Source: Liolophura sinensis (Eukaryota; Mollusca; Polyplacophora; Chitonida; Chitonidae). From it: a stretch of DNA of 64,000 nucleotides. Position numbers and translations under genes: made by a program. A model generated the notes under the pieces. It made no database searches and was not told the origin of the DNA. It saw only the letters and a program-made list of their open reading frames with translations. The stretch is taken from contig NC_088300.1 in NCBI RefSeq assembly GCF_032854445.1, forward strand, positions 38,966,458 through 39,030,457. Direction: 5' to 3'. Of the stretch, positions 46,551 through 57,720 are shown piece after piece; positions within the stretch are counted from its first letter, which is position 1; each line of letters opens with the position of its first letter.

Positions 46551-46673
46551 CTTGCGGATACCTGCGACTCCCCCCCGCCCCACCTCGGATCTGCCCCGTT
46601 TCCTCCAAGCATAATGCTGACCGCTGTCGTATGAGTGAAATATAAGCATAAAGCATCAATCAAATAAATAAAT
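46551..46673 (+). mobile_element. SINE family 2, 3' fragment
   Basis: CTTGCGGATACCTGCGACTC, CCGTTTCCTCCAAGCATAAT, GCTGACCGCTGTCGTATGAG, then AAGCATCAATCAAATAAATA. Confidence 0.8.
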
Positions 46674-49218
46674 CAGTGAAAAAAATAAGCTACAAATAAT
46701 CTAAACTTAGATAAACTTAGACCTCTCCTGTATGACACCAATGAAGCTAATACGTTCAGCTTAATACGTAACGTATTGAAGAAGTGAAGTCCCCAACGAT
46801 GCCCTCCCCCTCCCAACTCCAGACATTGTGCTTTACATGTATGTAAAACCTCAGCTCAATGCACGCAGCACTTTTTTGCGAGACTAGCCCGAAAATTTAC
46901 CTTAACATTCATTATAATATTCAATAGACTAAGTCATTAATTTTGTAACTAACGGTTATTAATTTGCACTCGCTCATGAACAGTGGAACATCCCCCCTCG
47001 TGTTAGTGTGCTTTACGCTTATGCCAAAGAAATCAGCTCAGAACATGCAGTACTTTTAGAGATACCACTCTGACGCTCGGGGTGTAACAATAAGCCACGC
47101 CTGTACTTTGTAAGGTGAGCTCAAAATAAGGAAAACTGTTTTAAATATAGTTTTTGATGTTCTTTTTACTGGTGCTTACTTCAGTTTTACGGGGCCTCTT
47201 CACTTAAGATTTTGCACTACAGTGTGAACGTATTTGTATTACCACAAAGCCTGAGTAAGAAACTGTGTTACAGTCGTACAATCGTGTAACGCAGAGAAAC
47301 CTTACAACTGCAGACAGCGAGTGTGCCGTCATCGTCATGCGCAGATTCAGCTGTAGAACAGGTTGTAGGCTTAATATAATTATAGAAGTACAGCATAGAG
47401 TGTAAAACCACAGCAGCGACGAGAGTGAGATAGCTGACAAATGGCCACACGTAACCCGTGATATACGGCCTCATCTCAATTTACCCCAGTCAGGGTTTTA
47501 TTGAAAGTGTTCGGGTAAATACATAAATAGTAGCAAATCACACGCCTCTAGCATCACCGCTAAAGAGGATTTAGGTTAAAAAATGCAGTGATGTCAGTTG
47601 CAATTGATTAGACGTCGCTGGCCTAGAACTACTCGAAATGTGTTGTCATCACATTTAGCATACAACAGCATTAAAACAATGCAAACAGGAACCAGACCTA
47701 GGAGATCCTTAGCACACTAGCAGAATCCTGGTTTATATAGGAATACAATATAATTAATGGTGCACAGCATAGAGAGCTAAACCAGAGAAGCGACGACAGT
47801 AATTTAATTAGCCACCACTAAGTTAAACAGCCAGGGGACGTAAATCTATGGAGAGCGACATTGTTGCAATCGTTTGAATGCATGGTTTAATTGTTTGTAG
47901 TAACAGAAAAACCAGTTCATCGCGTTACTTGGATGAACGGATAGGTCAGAGAACAGTTGTATCGACATAGAAGAATTAACCTGCCTGGACAAAGACATTA
48001 AATTCACAACCACAAATATAAGGAGCATTCGTTACGGGTTAATCCAGTATGAGCGACACCAAAATGCATACAGAGAGTTTATAAATAACCTTCACGCAAC
48101 CAGATTTCAAATCCACTATGGCCTCTGGGAATAATGGGAAGATCTTCCGCCACGCATACATGAGTCCCAGGATTTGTACCTTTTGGTCTGTCACTTGGAT
48201 ATGTCACACGTTTTTCGCACAGGTACATACCCAAGCATCGCAGGGTAATAGCACATCCTGATAAGGTTTTTACATATCTTGGTATTGACGATTTGGTAAG
48301 AGAAAACCTATACATGATCAAAACTACTGACCAGAGGAAAGACACACACCACAAATGTGTAAGTCATACATTTAATACGTTTCCGTGATATATAGATGAG
48401 TAACGATAAGAATACATTCGACTAAATTCATGATTTGCTGGAGTTTGTTGACTAACAGTCAAAGTGTAAATATAACTTCCCTGGATTCTCAGCACCAAAC
48501 TCCCGGTAGTACTCAATGAAAAGGTTGCACATGTATACAGCACTAAATATGACCAAACACTTACCATCATCAATCTGTAAGTTGATACTACTGGTCCGTT
48601 AAAATCTATACATATCATATAAGATCTCGAACTTCCAAGTCTGCATGATGCATATAAAACATTGCGTGTAAATGAAAACTAAGTTAATGGATGGTGGCAA
48701 AAAATGTTGAGAACGCTTATGTGGACCGTTGATACAACATGCAAATTCTGATGCAACCGTCCCCCTTACTCTTCTGCATTTGTTGGGAGATCTATAAGAA
48801 GAATTCCTCAATGACAAAGAATCCTGAGAAAAATAGGTTGTAGAAGCCAAGGAGAAAAAATACAATATCAATGAGCACAAGATTTGTATAGTCACAAGAA
48901 TGATGAAATAAATGCATCATACAAAGTTTCTTTCACTAAACACTTCAGTGTGATTGTTCAGGGAGTAGTTTGGAAACGTCATTCTTCCTACTTAAATGTA
49001 CAAATTAAATGCACGTTAGTCAAACTTTGCCCCAAACCAACATTTTGTATGATCTCCGATTACAATAGTGATAAAACAACGCATGCTGTGAAAAAAAATT
49101 AACTGTTGAAAATACACAATAAACTCCAAGAACGCAAAAAGAAACAGTTAATTTTTTGTACAAAAATCTGTATGTAGATTTAGGGAGAAGACATGATTTT
49201 GTTCGTCCAGTTACCGTT
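46674..49218. other. Intergenic or intronic, one weak exon candidate
   Basis: No firm gene. A 91-codon minus-strand frame at 48354-48079 is open and cysteine-containing (see findings) but unsupported by good splice sites. Neither SINE nor tandem repeat was noted. Confidence 0.35.
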
Positions 49219-49493
49219 TCAGCGCCATGATAGCGGAATGTCGCGTCTTAGCGCCAGCTGGTGGTTTAAAGAGCGCCTGCGTGCCGGGAGGGGCGCGGCC
49301 GCGGCGGGTGATGAGAATCTATTAGATCTGGTGAGCACACAGATACCGCAGAGAATAACAGCAAAACCAAAGAATGAGGTGGCGACAATGGCAGACGCAG
49401 TCTGCAAGGGGTGATCCGCAAATGAGAGGACTGACTCGCCCACCTTCACCATAGGTTTTCCGGGGCCACGCGCTCGCCCTCCAAGTACTGAGT
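49219..49493 (-). CDS. Mucin gene exon 2 (membrane anchor)
   Basis: Acceptor TTTCTTTTCCCCTCAG|, open for 91 codons to TGA. One hydrophobic helix is followed by VLTRSNRF and a tail with ARRR, matching the positive-inside rule. Confidence 0.75.
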
Positions 49494-51765
49494 CTGAGGG
49501 GAAAAGAAACAAACGGAAATTGGTCACTTAAATCATTCTGTTGGTGGGATTGCATCGGATATTTGGTCAGTATAAAGCTAAAGCTATAAATTGCATTCCT
49601 AAACGTCTATCAGTTTTGTGCAGTTTGGTATTTTATGAACTGCCCATTTGGGGTTTATCTGCGCATGAGAGGAAATCCTTATGGGGTGAGGGGTCAACAC
49701 AGAGGTTAAGACGGGCGCGTATATCACCACGGACTGATTGCAATAAAGTATCGTGAGACCTGGGCGATGCCTCCGCGGACATCACTCCACAGTGGTTCCA
49801 AGCTGAAGTCGAAGAAATTCAAAAGCGACCCTAAATGTATCGCTTCCAAACACGACGGGCGCGGGAATGTTTCTAAAAAAAGCACAAATAGAATGGGTTT
49901 GTTGATGAAAACGGCAATCGAGTGAAATATACAATGGTATGCACAAAAACAATGTAGTAATAATGAATTTGTATAAATAATTTGTCAATCTATCGGATTC
50001 AATAAAACGAAAAAAATCTCTTGTCACATTTGACATGCTGGTGAGCAATGATAATTAGTCCGGTCATTGGTGCGCACATTATTAACACAATCTCTTACAG
50101 GCCTTCCAAGTACCAGTGCTAGTGTTAGGATCCCATGTTAATTAAGTCCAATATCATCAACGAAATAAATCAAAAGGGATTAAGATCGATTATTAATTAT
50201 GCATATACTTTACCGTTAACCCATACATAAATATAACTTCATTTATAACTGGAATGTTCGTCACGACTACAGAATTGACAACAACATTAGGCTCAACCCT
50301 ACGTGATTTGGCGCAATGACCGTTAAAATAACACGTATAATCATATGTATAAATCATGTACTTGTATAAGCTACATTTGTCACCCGTGTACACAAGGCTT
50401 ATGCTGTTTCAGGGGAAATATTGTTGAGATTTTCCATACACTTTTCGTGGTAAGAGCTTTCAAGTTCTTCAACCTTCACATCTAAATTTCTTTTAATTTG
50501 TAGTCCACGCATTCGTGAAAACTGTGAACATGGTGTATAAGGAAGGAATCTTGCGACAACAGCAAAAGAACAGTGCGGCCCTTTTATAATTGGGTAAGGT
50601 AATTGTGCCAAATGTTAAATCATTCGGCATATGGTATGACTTTTAACTTTGATTCGTATTAAGTCGATATACGATGGCCATGTCAAATGTTTGGGTCGTT
50701 GTCTTAACGAAGCCAAGAGAAAGTCATTCAGTTGTGACAGTAAATATTCTACCTTTCAACATACCGTTGATAGATACTCAAAGATTAAAATACCTACATG
50801 ATGTGAGTGTCCAATATGGCGCTTTCTATCAGACACATTGTGGTCGTCATGTAATTTAATTTCACTGATGAAAGATATTTTATACTTTTAATTTATACAT
50901 GGTCTTCATTTCGGTCAATGGAAATAAAAGTAATTTGTTGAATAATGAACATGCAAATATGACAGTATTAAAGATATTAATATGAGTTAGATCAAGGCAG
51001 AGTTTAGTGTTTAGTCAATCACATTTCAGCAGTTAAATAGCAATAGAAGTGCTACACCTGATAATATGGTTCAATATCTGATCATTACATGAAAGCGATA
51101 TACCAGCAGATTACATAAAATCATAAATTCTTCATTCTTATGTACCTTTGTGTTAATAAATACTAGCTATACCCAAATATAACAAATCTCACGCAATCCA
51201 TTGATCTCAGCCCAGGAAAGATTTGTTAAAAACTGGATATTTCAACTCTGGCAACTATAAAATTCTCGACAATTACTTGTGTGATGGTAACCACGACAAG
51301 AATTTCTTCGATAACTCAATATATAAATTTAGCCTACTTTATTTTCCGCTACCAAAAGTACGGAAACATATGAGTCTGTTTTGCCTTTTTTTGAGTCGAT
51401 CTGGATGTTGTGAGATCGTAATACAAAGGCGTGATCCAAATGATGTCCGTAAGCGAGTAGCTTATGCTTCTAATTTCGACAACAAATAGTGCCAACAGCA
51501 CTATACATGCATATCCTTGTGCTCTGGGATATATGTATAAATTTATCAGATTTAATTGCGAAACTTATCAGACTCGACTATATACATGCATTTATCAATT
51601 ATCAGTCATTTGTTGTTAAAGCTTTCCAACATTGTGTTTCTAAAATATCATTTACATTAAACGAAATGAGGCGCCAGAGCTGTGATCTTACCTTGTAGCG
51701 GCGTCAATGTAGTAGTTGGAGCCGGTGTTGTTGTCGTGGTTGACGTCGTCGTTGTTGGCTCTGGC

Positions 51766-51796
<31 letters not shown>

Positions 51797-52625
51797 GCGC
51801 GGGTGTTGTTGTCGTTGTGGTTGGTGCCGACGTCGTGGTAGGCACTGTAGCTATTTTCCTGCTAGTTGTGCTTGTTGCTGGTTGAGTATTGGGAACATCA
51901 ACGGCCTGAGCGCGGGACGCCATCTTCTTGCCTGTGGTGAAGGGTGCTGGTAGTTCCGGAGAGTTGACCGTGTAACCCTCAAATAAGTTGACGGTTCCAC
52001 CCACAATGGTAACCGTACTGTCATTACTATTAACGATCCCTGGGTTCTCTCGTAGATTAAGAGTCCCTATTCTCCTATTGCTTGCACTTTGTGCGGGACC
52101 AGTTCGGATGCCATAAGCAGCTTGTCTACCCGACGCTGCGAAAACTGGCGCAGGGATTCTGTTAATCCGTGCGCCCACCACATTAACAACACCTCCGATG
52201 GCGTTTACCATGCCGCCGGCTATGTTCACTATACCCCCTGTTACTTCTAACGCGCCTTGTCCGTGTTGGTAAATTGGAGAGTTGGTAGGCTGAGCCGGTG
52301 GCTGTTGTTGTTGCTGTTGTGGAAGGTTTACCACTCCAAATAAGTCCACCCTCTCTGTTGGAGGGCTCACTTGCCTGACATTTGACGTTGACTGCAGACC
52401 AATGGGTGGCCCACCATTGGGTACTGGGGGCCCTGGGTGTACCAGGCGTGCAGGGGGTGCGGGTACGGCATTGCGGGCTGCCAGCAGGGGATCAGCGCTG
52501 CCTATTACGGGTGGGGGGTGGTGCCCACCCGGATGGTGATCAGCAGCACCATGGAGGACATGGCGACGACTTCGAGGGAAGGCTTCACACAATCCCAGAG
52601 CAAGCAGGAGGTGAAACAGTATCAT
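49219..52625 (-). CDS. Mucin-like type I membrane protein
   Basis: Two coding exons, 52625-51692 and 49493-49219, join in phase 1 to give 402 residues. The start ATG is the first codon after an acceptor (TCTTTTCATTTGTTGCAG|ATG), so a noncoding first exon lies upstream. Residues 1-15 are a signal peptide (MILFHLLLALGLCEA), followed by a furin-like RSRR. Next come a His/Pro-rich stretch (22-75), a Gln run (103-108) and repeats of the type GG-x-VN (129-155). A Thr/Pro tract (about 260-310) is typical of O-glycosylated mucin stalks. Exon 2 supplies one membrane segment (about 343-366, ASAIVATSFFGFAVILCGIC) and a basic cytoplasmic tail. It was not matched to a named family. Function unknown; probably a cell-surface or extracellular-matrix protein. 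Confidence 0.78.
51692..52625 (-). CDS. Mucin gene exon 1 (signal peptide, repeats, Thr-rich tract)
   Basis: 934 nt, donor CTACAAG|GTAAGA, phase 1 out. Composition is biased throughout (Pro, Gly, His, then Thr) and there is no cysteine after the signal peptide. The plus-strand Val-rich frame at 51682-51885 is the antisense of the Thr codons. Confidence 0.85.
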
Positions 52626-53894
52626 CTGCAACAAATGAAAAGATAGCTCTGACTTCTCGATCACGTTGTCAGGTAATCATTAACTCATCAACATGCATGT
52701 TGGGCGTTATAGACAGACATATCCTAGCACCGCCCCCCTCCACCCCCCCCCCCCAAAAAACATACAAAGTATCACAGTACACAGACGATCTGAATATACA
52801 TACAGTCTCTACAGGAACTGGTGTATAAGTATACATATGATATAATTCAAGTAGTAAATGCTAAGCATGAAACCTTAAGTTCCCTAACGTTAACGTGTCA
52901 AATTCTATTTCGCTTTGGGAACAAGGCCATGCTAGGCCGACTGCATTTAATTATAGCAATTAAACCGTATGACTTCGTTCATGCAATCTAATGTCTGGGA
53001 CAATCGCCTGATCACGTGCTCTTCTTGTAACGACTGACACGATCTGTCAAAACAAAATAAATTACTTACCTGCACAAATTATTTATAAATATGTCTAATT
53101 TACGACTGTTAAGCGCCACGAAAACTTCCCCGTAATTACGCTAGGACACGAGTATAGTCCGACAGTATTTGGGTCCTTAACAGAAGTTGATAGACACCTG
53201 AATAAGGATATGGTTTTTATTGACAATGATCATGAGCTTTGGGAAAAGCTCCTTTTGTTTTTATTGCATTGACCTGTTAGTTGCAACTCCTTTAACGATT
53301 ATCTTACCATCCGCTGTAAAGAATGGTCTACGACTCATTTAAGATGCACCAGGGTTGGATTGTTTGCCATTTCCAATGCACGCAGATATAAAATACACAA
53401 CCCCTGTTATACAGTACCTGACTTCTGGACTGTGGGCTTTAATATGAACCATCAAAATGACTGAGTAAAGTCTATTTTGAAACTAGAACGTCGAACCTGC
53501 ATATATAAAGGTATAGGTTTACCTACATGTATCCATACATGACATGAACATTTTGTTGGATGTACAAAACTTCATACTAAATTTATCTGTATTGTCTTAC
53601 ATGAATAATTGTTTTAGATTATAATTCAGGCTCTTTCAAATAGACCACACTTATTGGAGAACCTGTGCTGTCTACATTTCAACTTAAAACTTACACGTTA
53701 ACAATTGAACAATTTAAATGGCTTCTTAAAGTACAGATCGAACTGTGGACGCCTGGGCCCAGGTTCACAAAGTGGCGTACGACATTTATTTATCGTACAT
53801 TTGCCCTACGATACTAGTACTTTGCACATCACTATTACCGTACCGTTGTCCTATATGTACTATTATGGTATATGCACAACATCTTTGTGAAACC
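52626..53894. other. Upstream of the mucin gene
   Basis: Probably holds the 5' UTR exon and promoter of the mucin gene, but neither can be placed. A C run lies at about 52741-52754. Confidence 0.35.
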
Positions 53895-54115
53895 TAGACC
53901 CGGTCTCAAACCCGGGTCTGGTTATACCAAAGGCTTGTGGTATGTATTGTTGCTTCTTACTTATTGGCCCTCAGCACTGAGAGGTTGGAGCAAGGAAACA
54001 ACATTGGTTGGCTCGTAGTCAGTATAATGACGTGATAGGGTGTCATGTCTAGTGTTTTCAGCACACACTTAACTGAACTAAAAAAGTGTTAAGTTCGACG
54101 TAAAACCCAAAACAT
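53895..54115 (+). mobile_element. SINE family 3, copy b
   Basis: CCCGGTCTCAAACCCGGGTC, TGGTTATACCAAAGGCTTG, GAGAGGTTGGAGCAAGGAAA, GTCAGTATAATGACGTG and the tail AGTGTTAAGTTCGACGTAAA match copy a at 45361. Confidence 0.72.
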
Positions 54116-55294
54116 ACATCCGCAGTAGACTTGTACGCGAAACGTCAAGACAATATACTGTTTACTTTGGTGATCGTGGACTTCGTGTCTGTTCGTGTGG
54201 AATAATTGTTTCAGATGTATGGCATGAGCTAACCGAGCCGGAATGTTTCGTTTTTAAGTCTGTTTTATGTATTTATTTATTTAGAAATTGATTTACTCCC
54301 ATTAAGATCTTGTTTTCTAATAAATGCATTCGGCGACACAGTCATCTTTATAATTGGCTTTTATGATGCAAGTCCTTTTTCCTGTCGTTAACTGTTTAGT
54401 TTATAAAATCTGTGACTGATGTGATCATGTTATATGTAATGTCTAAAATATAACGCGTGTTTGTGTGGGTAAAACATTTGGTTATCCAAAAACAACTGCG
54501 CATTTTAGATCTCAGATGGAAAGTGATTTCAATAAAGCTGGCGAGTGAGTGCGATCACTCGCACCCTCCTTTGTGCATATCACATGCCCCACTAGCTTAG
54601 CAGGACTGCCATTGTCCGTGTTCCCATATTATCAAGCTCATACTCAGGAAAGCACCACGTATTGTTTTAACAGTCTTTGCAGTGTTCTGTATGTAATTTT
54701 ACACGACGTGCCTTCTGTGTCTTACAGTTCTATTCTTAGAAAAACTATTCCTACGTGGGCGTGGGTCACGCTTTCGATTTATTAGTGTGCAAGCGCAAAA
54801 GGTTGACCAACTGTATTGCGCTTTACAAATGTAAATTCAGGAAATGCGGGTACATGTAGTTGGCCTAACTGTAAGATGAATATTTGTAATATATACTCAA
54901 TTTCTGTAGATGACTTTGTAGATTGACTGTTTCTGCACCAAGAATTAGATGTTATTTGGCTTGTGGGTATACCTACTGTATATAATATGTAAACAGTGCA
55001 ATAAAACATTGTATATATAAGACTCGCGAACAGAGCTTGCTAATTGTCATCTGAATAATATCACAGGCAAACAACTGTAACGGCGACTCATTAATATCGG
55101 CCTCATTAACATCTCCTCTGATTAAAAATCAATTATGTACCGTCAAGTGGATGAACGAATAATTTAATGAAGAACTCGAGTAGCAAGAGAGACTCGTGTA
55201 CGTGCAAACACTATATATCTAGTCACTTGCGAGAAAACATGATGACATGCCACTATCTCTATGGTAGCAAGCTAAATTATTGCCCTGTAGGATG
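54116..55294. other. Intergenic, nothing recognised
   Basis: AT-rich with short unsupported open frames (54549-54785). Confidence 0.4.
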
Positions 55295-56110
55295 CATTCA
55301 GTTTTTGTGACACCTCACCTTTTGTTTAATGTCTGGAGTGGACTCATTTACACTCATACCTCCCTGTTATGTATAAATATCCGGAATCGACGCACTTACG
55401 GTGATATCTCAAAAAAATTCAGTGTCCGGAGTAGACTCAGTTTCCGTGATATATCACTCGTTTAGAGATAACGCAGTTTACGTGATACATTACCATGTTT
55501 TATTGTGTGAACTTGGCTCAGATTATCTCAATTGACAGATCGTGTCATTCGTTACAAGAAGAGCACGTGATCAGGCGATTGTCTGGATTTGACTCAGTTT
55601 GCCTTTTGTTAAATGTCAATGTCCATTTAGCGCTATACCCCATTTCTTCGTAAAACTTAGCTTAACAGTTACCTGTTTAAGATACTTTCCGTGGTATCTC
55701 ATTGTTTTATTGGTCTGGAGTCGACTCCATTTCTGTGATACATCACTACGTTTAGTGAATCAACTTTTTGCTGTGATACCTCCTTATATCTAATTGTGTG
55801 TAGCATATATGACTCTTTTTTCGTGATGCCGCACAATGTCTTATACTGACATATCTGGAGTTGACTCAGTTTCCGTAAAAGTGCACTACGTCTGACTGTC
55901 TGGAGTGACGTCAGACAACCACACTTATCTTCTGTATTTGAATCAGTTCTTTAATATCGCACCATGTACAACTGTCCGGAATCGAGTTTTTGTCATATGT
56001 TATTGCCTGGATTCGACTCGGTTTACGCGATACTGCACTGTGTGTTATTGTCTGGAATAGACTCAGTTTTCGCGATATTGCTCCATGTATAACTATCTGG
56101 TCTATATGTT
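55295..56110. repeat. Degenerate ~45-bp tandem repeat
   Basis: Recurring phrases TGTCTGGAGTCGACTCAGTT, TCCGTGATA and CACTACGTTTA at roughly 43-50-bp spacing, much diverged. At least ten copies can be followed. Confidence 0.75.
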
Positions 56111-57720
56111 ATTGGCTGGAGTGTGATTGACTGATGTCGACCCAGATTCTCCAGTATCTGAAAGATGTGTCATGCTGCCATTTGACGCATTTAACCATGG
56201 TGGTATCTGTACGACATAACACTAGTGAACAGCTTTGTACACGTTTGTCTTCGTACACCTGCAGAGTACATCTGATGGACACATGCCTATGACCTCTGCT
56301 GAACTTATGTAAACGCATTTAATTCATATATAATCTCCACACCAAATCTTACCGAACACTATTTCTGTTAAACATGAGCGAAAACTTGTTAGTCTTGAGA
56401 TCATATATAATGGCTTTTATTTAGTACTGAACTGAATGCCCACGTCTGTTCTGTATTTGGGTACTAGTATCTTTCGTTTGTATTGTCCATGTGTTAATGC
56501 GATCACGAGTATGTGGATCAAGCTTATTCACCATTGTACAACGTTGGTGGTTTTTTGGGGCAAAACCGGCACAAAAAATAATAATAGGGCCATTTTTCAC
56601 AAGTGCCATAACTTGTCAAGCATGGAGGTTTTTATCTAAAGCGGACAATGTGTCCAGTTATTCAACAGTAACAACAGTGTCTAGCTATTCAACAGTAATT
56701 TTAGTTAATGCAAATCCTGTGGGTTTAGAACGGAAGTCAAACGTATTCAACTTGTGATCAAGAGTATTCACTTTTGTGATCAAGAGTATTCACTTTTATG
56801 ATCAAGGGTATTCACCCTATGACAGTCGTTCTAAAAGAAAGTGAAACAAGCTACAGAAATTCTTCGGTGGTCACACAGGTATTAACAGGATGTAAACGTA
56901 AAATTATGAAAAATAATGATCTTTGATAATGCAAAACTATTCTTCATTTGGATATGGATAGGTTAAGATGATATCAGTCATATGTCCATCTATGTGCTCC
57001 CAGCGAAATATCAGTATCTTCAGTACCGGTAAGGGGAAGGAATTGTTTGAACTAGTGCTGTGTAACGCAGTCTTACTTTCACTCTGAAGAGTTCATTTAA
57101 TTGACGTTTCACGCTGTATTCAAGAATACGGAATATGTATGAAACACGGAATGTAGAAATTTCTCTGTTCGATACTGTGGTTAAAGCAAAACCTCAAGCA
57201 CCCCCTCCCCCTCTCAACACCACCTTCCCACTCACACAGACTCGCCGTGGAATGATATCAATAATAATACCGTTAATTAACTGTCGCATGAAATTAAACA
57301 TCGTGGTTTTCAATTGGCGAGTCAAGATCAATGAATGTTATCGTTATCCACTTACTGAAGCCAGGGTGCCTGGGTTTTTTTTCAAGCGGTCAGTCTACAC
57401 GGAAATAGGACACGATTTGCATGATAGACTTATATAGATAAACCACTCACGCATTAGTGAGCTAGATGATTATATCTTCCATTCAAAAAGAGGTTATCCA
57501 CAATTTCCACAGTCAACATTTATGAACGCTGAAATATAAATGTACTCGAGCCGATTACCATGACAAGACTTTTTTGCAGGCATGAATATTCCAGCAATTG
57601 TCATGACAAGGCAACTGATTTATTCTAACTTTTAGGCCTATTCCACTGGTTTAGTGTTGAACCCTAACGGACGGCGGGTGCCTTAAATGGTGGACCGAAA
57701 TACTGAATAACGGAAACCTA
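56111..57720. other. Intergenic, nothing firm
   Basis: Short local repeats near 56640-56700 (TTCAACAGTAA) and 56758-56815 (GATCAAGAGTATTCACTTTT). About 57098-57125 may be a scrap of the SINE family 2 tail. No gene. Confidence 0.4.

Noticed and set aside
49756-49873. Possible extra mucin exon on the minus strand (acceptor-like TTTTTTTAG at its 5' end)
   Set aside because: The frame that fits exon 1 stays open, but the only donor-like site is out of phase with the membrane exon.
52382-52828. 148-codon plus frame
   Set aside because: It is antisense to the GC-rich mucin exon and has no independent support.
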